The position numbers and the translations under genes were made by a program. The notes beneath the pieces are model-generated. The model did no database searches. It was not told the DNA's origin and saw only the letters and a program-made list of their open reading frames with translations. Shown here one piece after another: positions 1 to 6,298 of a stretch of 9,670 nucleotides of DNA (position 1 is the first letter of the stretch; the number at the start of each line of letters is the position of its first letter). This DNA comes from Verrucomicrobiales bacterium (GTDB lineage: Bacteria > Verrucomicrobiota > Verrucomicrobiia > Verrucomicrobiales > V1-33): positions 1 through 9,670 of the forward strand of contig JALRGB010000374.1 in assembly GCA_023253575.1 (NCBI GenBank). Direction: 5' to 3'.

Positions 1-1
1 A

Positions 2-757
2 GCCGGGGCCGCGCGTGAAACCGGCGTGGCCGAGGTCAAATCAGCGGAGCTCGATCTTGGCTACACCGAAGTAGCCGCGCCAGTTTCCGGAGTGATTGGA
101 GCCAAACAAGTCGACGTTGGCACCCTCGTAGGCAAAGGGCAGCCGACCGTCATGGCCACCATCTCCCCGCTGGACCCCATCTGGGCAAATCTGGAAATCA
201 GCGAGGTCGCGTACCTGAACAATGCTGGGAAATTTAACGATCCCCAAAACCCAACCGTCTTCGCCCTCGTACTGGCCAACGGCCAAGTTCATCCGCACCG
301 CGGCCGCCTCGCTTTCGTCGACCGCCTCGTCAACCCGACCACGGGCACGTTGAAAATCCGGGTGGAATTCCCCAACCCCGAAAAAATCGTACGTCCCGGC
401 CAGTTCTGCCGGGTGCGCATTCTCGCCAAGACGCTGCCGGGAGCGCTGCTCCTGCCGCAGCGCGCCGTGCAGGAAATCCAAGGACTCCATAACGTATTTG
501 TGGTCAACAATGAGGGCAAGGCCTCGTTCCGCCGCGTCAAAATGGGCCAGCGCATTGGATCGCTCTGGGTCGTCGAATCCGGACTGAACGCCGGAGAAAA
601 AGTCATCATCGAGGGACTTCTCAAAACGCGGGACGGCGCCACCGTGACCGTCCAACCGATCGAGATCGACGACGCCCCGCTCAAGGAACTCGCCGCCACC
701 GTGCCCGACGCCCCTGCCGAACCGGCGACTCCGGCCGCCCCCCCCGTCGGCCAATAG
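2..757 (+). CDS. RND efflux periplasmic adaptor (HlyD/AcrA/MexA-type membrane fusion protein), 5'-truncated
   Basis: This is the C-terminal 251 residues of a membrane fusion protein, the periplasmic part that links an inner-membrane RND pump to an outer-membrane channel. The frame is open to the left edge, so the gene begins outside the window; the GTG at 26 is internal. Residues are numbered from the first visible codon. The end of the alpha-hairpin and the second lipoyl half come first, with YTEVAAPVSGVIG at about 20-33. The beta-barrel follows, with SPLDPIWANLEISE at 55-68 and the family hallmark TGTLKIRVEFPNP followed by RPGQF at 114-134. The membrane-proximal domain spans about 140-215. 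The tail is rich in Ala and Pro. The stop lies 19 nt before the pump gene, so the two are almost certainly co-transcribed. The family call is firm; the exported substrate cannot be read from sequence. Confidence 0.93.
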   Translation, partial: AGAARETGVAEVKSAELDLGYTEVAAPVSGVIGAKQVDVGTLVGKGQPTVMATISPLDPIWANLEISEVAYLNNAGKFNDPQNPTVFALVLANGQVHPHRGRLAFVDRLVNPTTGTLKIRVEFPNPEKIVRPGQFCRVRILAKTLPGALLLPQRAVQEIQGLHNVFVVNNEGKASFRRVKMGQRIGSLWVVESGLNAGEKVIIEGLLKTRDGATVTVQPIEIDDAPLKELAATVPDAPAEPATPAAPPVGQ

Positions 758-776
758 CCACCAACCCGCGATTCCC

Positions 777-3700
777 ATGGCTGAATTTTTCATACGCCGC
801 CCCATCGTTGCGATGGTGATTTCCATTTTGATGGTGATCATCGGCGCCTTCACCCTGCTGCGGCTCCCCATCTCGGAATACCCAGAGGTCAGTCCGCCGG
901 TCATCAATGTCACCGCCAACTTCCGCGGCGCCGAATCGGAAGCGGTCGAAGCGTCGGTGGCCACGCCCCTAGAAGCCCAGATCAATGGCGTCGAAGACAT
1001 GCTCTACATGCGGTCCGTCAATGCGGCGGATGGATCGATGTCGCTCAGCGCCACCTTTGACCTTGGTACCAGCGTCAACCTCAATCAGGTCAACGTGCAG
1101 AACCGCGCCTCACTGGCGTTCCCCCGGCTGCCTGAATCTGTGAGCCGGGAAGGTGTCAGCGTCAAGACATCGAGCCCGGACCTATTGATGGTGATTGGCT
1201 TGCTCTCGCCTCAAGGGACGTATAACGAAGTCTTTCTTTCCAACTATGCGACGATCAACATGATCGACGCCATTGCGCGGGTCAAAGGAGTGGGAGACGT
1301 GAAAAATTTCACGGTTCAGGACTATGCCATGCGGTTGTGGATTGACCCGGACCGACTGGCTTCACTGGGACTGACGCCGGCGGATGTGATTGCCGCTGTG
1401 CGCGAACAAAACGCTCAAGCGGCAGCCGGACTGGTCGGCGCCGAGCCAGCCAAGCAGGGGCAAGAGTTTCAGTACAACGTGGTGGCTAGCGGCTTGTTAC
1501 AGGACCCGAAGGAGTTTGAAGAAATCATCGTTCGTTCGAACTCAGACGGATCGCAGGTCAAGGTGAGGGACGTGGCGCGCATTGAGATGGGGGCGCAGGT
1601 GTACAAGAGCAGCGCCAGCGTGATGGGTGCCCCGGCGGCGGCGCTAGGGATTTATCTGGCGCCGGGCGCGAATGCGTTGGCGACGGCGAAAGAGATCAAG
1701 CAGCGGCTCGCGGAGATGGAGCAGGCCTTTCCACCCGACATCAAGGTCGAGATCACACTTGATTCCACCCTGCCGATCACGGCGTCGATGGAGTCGATTG
1801 TGCACACGTTATTTGAGGCATTGGTATTGGTCATTTTGGTCGTCTTCATTTTCCTGCAGAGTTTCAGGGCGACGTTGATTCCGATGTTGACGGTTCCGGT
1901 GGCCTTATTGGGCACCTTCATGGTTTTTCCGTTGCTCGGTTTTTCGGTTAATACTTTGACGTTATTTGGGTTAGTACTGGCGATTGGCATTGTGGTGGAT
2001 GATGCGATTGTGGTGGTGGAGGCGGTGATGCATCATCTTGAGCATGGTCACACACCGGTGGAAGCGACGAAGCGGGCCATGAAGGAAGTATCTGGCCCGG
2101 TAGTGGCGATTGCGCTGATTCTCTGTGCGGTTTTTGTACCTGTCGCTTTTATGCCTGGACTAACGGGCACGCTGTATCAGCAATTTGCGATCACGATTGC
2201 GGCCTCGGTGATTTTCTCGGCGATCAACGCACTGACGTTGAGTCCGGCGCTAGCGGCGATGTTGCTGCGTCCGCCCAAGCCACAGCGCGGGCCGCTGGGC
2301 GTATTTTTCCGCGGATTCAACAAAGGCTTTGATGCCCTCACGTCGCGTTACACGGGGGTGGTGGGATTCTTGGTCCGCCGGTCGGCCCGCGCCATGCTGC
2401 TGTTGGTGGCCGCCGTGGTCGGCATTCTCATACTCGGGAAGCAGGTCCCCGGTGGGTTTATTCCCGACGAGGACAAAGGTTACTTTTTCATCTCCGGCGA
2501 ACTGCCAGACGCCGCCTCCCTGCAGCGCTCCAAGGCTGTTAGCAAACAAGTCGAAGCCATCCTCAACAAGACGGAAGGCATCAGTTCCTTTCTCAATATC
2601 TCCGGCTTCAGCATCATGTCCGGCGTCTCGTCCTCTAACAGTTTCACCTTCTTCGTCAGCCTAAAAGACTGGAACGAGCGAACCACCCGCCAGACGCACG
2701 TCAAAGGCATCCTGCGCAAACTCATGGTTCAGTTCGCCCAAATGCCGGAAGCGCGGATCCTCGCGTTCGGTCCGCCTTCGCTGCCCGGATACGGTAATGC
2801 TTCAGGCTTCACATTTGAACTGCAGGACCGGGCCGGCGGCACTGTGAATGAACTGGCCGACATGACCCGCCAGTTCTTGATGGAAGCCTCCAAACGCCCC
2901 GAGCTCACCCGCCTGTACACCGGCTTCCGCCCGCTGGTGCCGCAAGTCAAGGTGGACCTTGATCGCGAGAAATGCCGCGTTCTCGGAGTGAGCGTGACGG
3001 ATGTCTACGCCACCTTGCAGGCGTATCTAGGCGGAGCGTATGTCAACGATTTCAACCGCTTCGGCCGTGTCTACCGCGTTTACCTTCAAGCGGAACCGGA
3101 GTTCACTAGCAAGCCGCAGGACATCGCCAAATTCCGCGTCCGCAACAAGGCCGGCGAGATGGTGCCGCTCGACACTCTGGTGACCATCACTCAGACCAGT
3201 GGCCCCGCCTTTACGACCCGCTACAATTTATTCCGAGCCACCGAAATCACGGGGGCCCCCGCCCCAGGATTTAGTTCCGCTCAGGCGGTGGCCGCCATGG
3301 AGGATGTGGCCCGCACCATCCTGCCCGCGGGCTTTGGATACGAATGGACCGGCCTGACGTATCAGGAGAAAAAAGCCTCCGGACAGGCGGTCTTCATTTT
3401 TGGGCTGGCCCTCATTTTCGTCTTTCTGCTTCTGGCCGCGCAGTACGAGAGTTGGTCGCTGCCCTTCAGCGTGCTTCTGGCCACGCCGCTGGTGGTACTG
3501 GGCACGTACATCGGCTTGTTGATGCGCGGCTTTGACAACAATGTTTACGCTCAGATTGGCATCATCATGCTGATCGGACTGGCCGCCAAAAATGCGATTC
3601 TCATCGTCGAATTTGCCAAGATGGAGCATGAAAAAGGCATGCCGTTCATGGACGCTGCCATCCAAGGGGCCCGTCTCCGGCTGCGCCCGATTCTCATGAC

Positions 3701-3956
3701 ATCGTTCGCCTTCATCCTCGGCGCCGTGCCGCTGGCCACCGCCAGTGGATCCGGAGCCGAATCACGCAAAGTCATGGGCACCGCTGTCGTCTTCGGCATG
3801 ACCGTCGCCACCGTCATCGGCGTCTTCATCATCCCCGCGTGCTACGCATTCGTCATGCGACTCTCTAGCCGCAAGAAAAAACCATCGAAAGAACAACAAG
3901 ATCAGGAAAAACCCGCACCCTCCAACCCGCCCGAACCCGCCCAGAAAAACAATTAA
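777..3956 (+). CDS. Efflux RND transporter permease, HAE1 (AcrB/MexB-like) family
   Basis: This is a complete 1059-residue inner-membrane, proton-driven drug/solute exporter, the usual length for AcrB-type pumps. The N-terminus MAEFFIRRPIVAMVISI is the standard HAE1 start with TM1. TM2-TM6 fall at about 345-495, TM7 near 541, and TM8-TM12 at about 870-1027, with two large periplasmic porter/docking loops between. The proton-relay residues are intact: D408 and D409 in TM4 (GIVVDDAIVVVE), K938 in TM10 (LAAKNAILIVEF) and T975 in TM11 (LMTSFAFILG). The C-terminal tail of about 30 residues is Lys/Gln/Pro-rich and cytoplasmic. The ATG at 777 is chosen by homology; no Shine-Dalgarno is visible. It follows the adaptor gene by 19 nt, and no outer-membrane factor follows. 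The stop codon at 3954-3956 overlaps that of the convergent toxin gene. Codon use shifts inside the gene: TM2-TM4 prefer TTR Leu and G/T-ending codons, whereas the 3' third is C-ending. Confidence 0.96.
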   Translation: MAEFFIRRPIVAMVISILMVIIGAFTLLRLPISEYPEVSPPVINVTANFRGAESEAVEASVATPLEAQINGVEDMLYMRSVNAADGSMSLSATFDLGTSVNLNQVNVQNRASLAFPRLPESVSREGVSVKTSSPDLLMVIGLLSPQGTYNEVFLSNYATINMIDAIARVKGVGDVKNFTVQDYAMRLWIDPDRLASLGLTPADVIAAVREQNAQAAAGLVGAEPAKQGQEFQYNVVASGLLQDPKEFEEIIVRSNSDGSQVKVRDVARIEMGAQVYKSSASVMGAPAAALGIYLAPGANALATAKEIKQRLAEMEQAFPPDIKVEITLDSTLPITASMESIVHTLFEALVLVILVVFIFLQSFRATLIPMLTVPVALLGTFMVFPLLGFSVNTLTLFGLVLAIGIVVDDAIVVVEAVMHHLEHGHTPVEATKRAMKEVSGPVVAIALILCAVFVPVAFMPGLTGTLYQQFAITIAASVIFSAINALTLSPALAAMLLRPPKPQRGPLGVFFRGFNKGFDALTSRYTGVVGFLVRRSARAMLLLVAAVVGILILGKQVPGGFIPDEDKGYFFISGELPDAASLQRSKAVSKQVEAILNKTEGISSFLNISGFSIMSGVSSSNSFTFFVSLKDWNERTTRQTHVKGILRKLMVQFAQMPEARILAFGPPSLPGYGNASGFTFELQDRAGGTVNELADMTRQFLMEASKRPELTRLYTGFRPLVPQVKVDLDREKCRVLGVSVTDVYATLQAYLGGAYVNDFNRFGRVYRVYLQAEPEFTSKPQDIAKFRVRNKAGEMVPLDTLVTITQTSGPAFTTRYNLFRATEITGAPAPGFSSAQAVAAMEDVARTILPAGFGYEWTGLTYQEKKASGQAVFIFGLALIFVFLLLAAQYESWSLPFSVLLATPLVVLGTYIGLLMRGFDNNVYAQIGIIMLIGLAAKNAILIVEFAKMEHEKGMPFMDAAIQGARLRLRPILMTSFAFILGAVPLATASGSGAESRKVMGTAVVFGMTVATVIGVFIIPACYAFVMRLSSRKKKPSKEQQDQEKPAPSNPPEPAQKNN

Positions 3957-4270
3957 TCGCCTAGATCACACTCGGTTAGCGTGGTCCTCAAATCTTCGGG
4001 ATTCCTCGCCGTATGCCACAGCAACGCCACCATCACCCAATCCTGATGAATGCGAAAATAGATCGCATAAGGGGAGGGCTTGGCGAAAACGCGGCTGAAC
4101 TCCTTGTAAACTTTGGGATACGTTCCGGCAAAGCGGGCGATTTCCGGAAGTTGAGCTCGAAACGCCGCCAAGAATCGGTCGCCCAGTTCGCGCCCGCCTT
4201 TCTTGTCATACCACGTCGCCGCTTCATCAGCGTCTTCCCAAGCCTCCGGGAGGATGCGAAGTTGTTTCAT
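3953..4270 (-). CDS. RelE/ParE-superfamily toxin of a type II toxin-antitoxin module
   Basis: This 105-residue protein has the usual size and pattern of the RelE/ParE fold. The helical N-terminus ILPEAWEDADEAATWYDKK precedes a Leu-rich helix (GDRFLAAFRAQL, 30-41). Then come the conserved YPKVYKEFSR (51-60), the strand SPYAIYFRI (66-74) and the C-terminal motif LLWHTARNP (83-91). R60, Y68, H86 and R89 occupy positions typically conserved in the family. Whether it is a ribosome-dependent mRNase (RelE-like) or a gyrase poison (ParE-like) cannot be decided from sequence. Its ATG overlaps the antitoxin TGA in an ATGA at 4267-4270, which implies translational coupling. Its TAA (3953-3955) overlaps the pump's TAA on the other strand, leaving no room for a terminator. 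The module looks intact, with no frameshift or missing core motif. Confidence 0.88.
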   Translation of the reverse strand: MKQLRILPEAWEDADEAATWYDKKGGRELGDRFLAAFRAQLPEIARFAGTYPKVYKEFSRVFAKPSPYAIYFRIHQDWVMVALLWHTARNPEDLRTTLTECDLGD

Positions 4271-4491
4271 CCGCGTTTAGCTTTCACCAAGGCATCGAAT
4301 TGTTCCAGCGTCAGTGCTCGCGAAGGGTCTCGTTCAAATTGCGCCCAACGGGAGTCCAGCTCCCGCTTTTCTCCCTCACTGACTTCCAGCTCGTCATTGG
4401 CATCACCAATGGACTGCCAGAGCACTTCAACCATGAGCAGCTTCTCGCTCAAGGGAAGCGCCTGCAATTTGAGTACGTCGGCTAGATCCAT
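4267..4491 (-). CDS. Addiction-module antitoxin, PF09720 / TIGR02574 family
   Basis: This 74-residue acidic protein matches the 'putative addiction module component' family that pairs with RelE/ParE toxins. Residues 8-27 (KLQALPLSEKLLMVEVLWQS) fit the family pattern of a short helix, an E-[KR]-L-x-L-V-E-x-L-W-x-S core and an Asp-rich turn. Residues 36-53 hold the second conserved block, with EVSEGEKRELDSRWAQFE matching the family's L-x-R-x-x-x-x-x-x-x-P region and continuing into DPSRALTLEQFDALV. It is the first gene of the pair and ends in the ATGA overlap with the toxin. The ATG at 4489-4491 is the only start giving family length. No Shine-Dalgarno is seen, and a promoter-like pair suggests a leaderless transcript. 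No classic DNA-binding motif is obvious, so autoregulation is presumed only by analogy with other modules. Confidence 0.87.
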   Translation of the reverse strand: MDLADVLKLQALPLSEKLLMVEVLWQSIGDANDELEVSEGEKRELDSRWAQFERDPSRALTLEQFDALVKAKRG

Positions 4492-4497
4492 GACCTA

Positions 4498-4525
4498 ATA
4501 ATCCGAGTCACTTGCCTTTTTGCAA
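4498..4525 (-). promoter_or_regulatory. Possible promoter of the toxin-antitoxin operon
   Basis: Read on the minus strand, TTGCAA (4520-4525) lies 16 nt before GATTAT (4498-4503). Each matches the sigma-70 consensus hexamer at 4 of 6 positions. A start site about 7 nt further on would fall at the A of the antitoxin ATG, giving a leaderless mRNA. The match is weak and could be chance. Confidence 0.2.
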
Positions 4526-4552
4526 CCAGGCTCTCATTCCCCCCTTCCTCTC

Positions 4553-4890
4553 AGCTCGGGTCGCGGCGGAAAGAACGAGTTCATGCCGCCGGGCAAGCGC
4601 GATAAGCTCAAGCCGGAGGAGATTGCGCTCATCTAATCGTGGATCGATGCGGGGGCGAAAGATCCGATCCTCGCGGTATGCCGCAGGCGGCGAGCTCGCA
4701 TTGTCGGCGAGGTGAAGCGCTGAAAGACGAGCGACGGCACCTTGCAGCCGTCGCTTGAAGGTCAGCTCGATGCCGCGGATGACACGCTCTTTCGCCCGAT
4801 GGCAAACTGATCACCACCACCTCGACCGACAAATCAATCAAGCTCTGGAGCACCGCCGATCTCACCGACAGCCCCCTTCCCACCCCCTTA
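4553..4890 (+). pseudogene. Remnant of a PSCyt1-type cytochrome c / WD40-repeat protein gene
   Basis: No open frame survives, but the protein can be read through the damage. From 4571 the frame gives KNEFMPPGKRDKLKPEEIAL, then I, a TAA at 4634-4636, and SWIDAGAKDP. This is the C-terminal hallmark of the Planctomycete cytochrome C domain (MPPG-K-x-L-x-x-E-E-I-x-L-[IL]-x-x-W-I-D-x-G-A). After a poorly conserved linker with a second stop (TGA 4721-4723), the same frame reads LEGQLDAADDTLF. The reading then shifts by one base near 4790-4795 and continues SPDGKLITTTSTDKSIKLW and STADL, a complete WD40 repeat. Restoring one T in the TTT at 4790-4792 repairs this junction. The expected haem CxxCH half and further WD40 blades are absent, so both ends are lost. 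Intact relatives are usually large exported proteins next to PSD1-type genes. The identity is good; the boundaries are approximate. Confidence 0.68.
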
Positions 4891-4963
4891 TCACATGACC
4901 AGCCCAGCCGAGCTCAACGCCGGTTCCCTAAAGCAAATTCCTATCAGAAAAAAATAAGTCGCC

Positions 4964-4983
4964 ACCGGGGTCGTTTCGACGGT
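4964..4983 (+). promoter_or_regulatory. Small imperfect hairpin just upstream of the MFS gene
   Basis: ACC (4964-4966) pairs with GGT (4981-4983), and GTCG (4970-4973) pairs with CGAC (4977-4980) around a TTT loop, leaving GGG (4967-4969) as a bulge. It ends 11 nt before the MFS start codon. It could be an operator or a 5'-UTR structure controlling the MFS-enolase operon, or chance pairing in GC-rich DNA. No promoter hexamers are convincing in the A-rich stretch just upstream (4944-4957). Confidence 0.18.
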
Positions 4984-4994
4984 ATGACCTGTGC

Positions 4995-6254
4995 ATGCCT
5001 GTTTCTACCCCACCCTCATCGCGCGGCCCCATGCTGGCATTAACCGCGGCCTTTCTTGGCTGGCTGTTTGACGGCTTTGAGATTGGATTATTTCCGGTGG
5101 TAGCCCGTCCGGCTTTGCTCTCGATGCTCGGTCCCGGCGGCGAAGGGGATGTTGGGCTGTGGATGGGGCGGATCACGGCGGCTTTTCTGATCGGGGCGGC
5201 GCTGGGCGGAGTGGCTTTCGGCTGGCTGGGCGACCGTGTGGGTCGGGTGCGGGCGATGTCGTTGAGTATTTTATGTTACTCACTGTTCAGCGGGGCGGCT
5301 TTTCTGGCTGCCGAGCCGTGGCATCTGGGGGTTTTTCGATTTATTGCGGCGTTGGGGATGGGGGGCGAGTGGGCGCTGGGGGTGGCGCTGGTCATGGAAG
5401 TTTGGCCTGAGAAACACCGTCCGTGGCTGGCTGGCGCGATCGGGGCGGCGGCTAATTTGGGCATGGTTTTGGTGGGAGTAGTGGCGCAGATTTGGCCGGT
5501 CACGACGGATTCGTGGCGCTGGATGTTTCTGATTGGCGCTTCCCCGGCCCTGCTGACATTTTTGATTCGGCTTTTTGTCCCTGAATCGGGTCCATGGGAG
5601 AAGGCGCGTGCGGCCGCCACTCGGCAAGCCAGAGGCGAACCGTCCTCGCCGCTCGCGGAAATCTTTGGCGGTCCGCTGCTCGGGCGCACCTTGATCGGCA
5701 TCGGACTGACCTCGGTCGCTTTGATTGGCACCTGGGGATCAGTGCAATGGATTCCGCTGTGGGCCGACAAGATGACGGCGGGCGCGGTTGAGGGAGCCAA
5801 GGCCACAGCTCACACGCTGTCGGCGTTGGGAGCCACCGTAGGCAGCCTCTTGGCGCCCATTCTGCTGGGCCGGGTTGGGCGGCGATGGGGTTACAGCCTG
5901 CTGTGTGGGCTGTCGCTGGTCGTCTGTGCTCTACTCTTTCGCACGCAGACGGAATATGGCACGTCATTTCTGACGTTGGTCTTTTTGACTGGAGTCACCA
6001 CGGCGGCATTTTATGGATGGTTTCCGCTGTATCTACCCGAGTTATTTCCGACCCGGGTCCGAGCCACCGGTCAGGGGCTTTGTTTTAATGCTGGCCGGAT
6101 TGTCGCCGCCGCCGGAGCGCTGACCAGCGGCCAGCTCGTCGCCCATTACGGCGGCTATCCGCAAATGGGTTCCGTTATCACTTTGGTCTATCTCGCTGGT
6201 TTCGTTCTCATCTGGATGGCCCCCGAAACGCGCGGTCGCTCGCTACCAGAGTGA
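4995..6254 (+). CDS. MFS transporter (sugar/organic acid:H+ symporter type)
   Basis: This 419-residue inner-membrane importer of the major facilitator superfamily has 12 predicted membrane segments. TM1 carries GWLFDGFEIGLFPVVARPAL (22-41), whose charged D-G-[FY]-[DE] is typical of the aromatic acid, sialate/lactate and sugar-acid symporter branches. The loop 2-3 signature (motif A) GWLGDRVGR is at 76-84. RFIAALGMGGEWALG is at 115-129 followed by E135, and FVPESGPWEK is at 194-203 before the central cytoplasmic loop. A second-half signature lies around LYLPELFPTRVRATGQG. The ATG at 4995 gives a short N-tail; M13 (5031) is a possible alternative. No Shine-Dalgarno is seen. The enolase-superfamily gene begins 42 nt after the stop, so the likely cargo is a carboxylated compound that enzyme uses. 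The exact substrate is unknown. The 5' half is strongly G-rich on the coding strand. Confidence 0.9.
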   Translation: MPVSTPPSSRGPMLALTAAFLGWLFDGFEIGLFPVVARPALLSMLGPGGEGDVGLWMGRITAAFLIGAALGGVAFGWLGDRVGRVRAMSLSILCYSLFSGAAFLAAEPWHLGVFRFIAALGMGGEWALGVALVMEVWPEKHRPWLAGAIGAAANLGMVLVGVVAQIWPVTTDSWRWMFLIGASPALLTFLIRLFVPESGPWEKARAAATRQARGEPSSPLAEIFGGPLLGRTLIGIGLTSVALIGTWGSVQWIPLWADKMTAGAVEGAKATAHTLSALGATVGSLLAPILLGRVGRRWGYSLLCGLSLVVCALLFRTQTEYGTSFLTLVFLTGVTTAAFYGWFPLYLPELFPTRVRATGQGLCFNAGRIVAAAGALTSGQLVAHYGGYPQMGSVITLVYLAGFVLIWMAPETRGRSLPE

Positions 6255-6277
6255 ACCACCCCGCTCGTCGCCGCCCG

Positions 6278-6298
6278 CATCCGCATTCTCATCCGCAT
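6278..6298 (+). repeat. Two direct copies of a 9-mer before the enolase-family gene
   Basis: CATCCGCAT occurs at 6278-6286 and again at 6290-6298, 12 bp apart. The second copy runs into the start codon. The repeat occupies the place where a ribosome-binding site would be, and no Shine-Dalgarno is present. It may be simple local duplication. Confidence 0.3.

Noticed and set aside
41..1000. 319-codon open frame on the minus strand across the adaptor and pump start
   Set aside because: It is antisense to two clear RND-system genes, has compositionally odd repeats of Gly/Arg/Asp and no recognisable domain; it is a GC-rich shadow frame.
777..3956. Pump as a heavy-metal (CusA/CzcA) RND transporter
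   Set aside because: The proton-relay signature and flanking sequence (GIVVDDAIVVVE, LMTSFAFILG) and the N-terminus follow the HAE1 drug-exporter pattern, not the HME one.
4013..4498. 161-codon plus-strand open frame over the toxin-antitoxin genes
   Set aside because: The minus-strand frames match two partner families and overlap by ATGA; the plus-strand product is Ser/Arg-rich with no family match.
4512..4525. Inverted repeat TTGC-CTTTTT-GCAA as a terminator
   Set aside because: The stem is only 4 bp, and the T run is in the loop, not after it.
4629..4883. 84-codon minus-strand open frame in the gap region
   Set aside because: It is antisense to the readable PSCyt1/WD40 remnant and its own translation resembles no family I know.
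3940..5000. Mobile element or genomic island carrying the toxin-antitoxin module
   Set aside because: I found no transposase, integrase, terminal inverted repeats or flanking direct repeats in the region.
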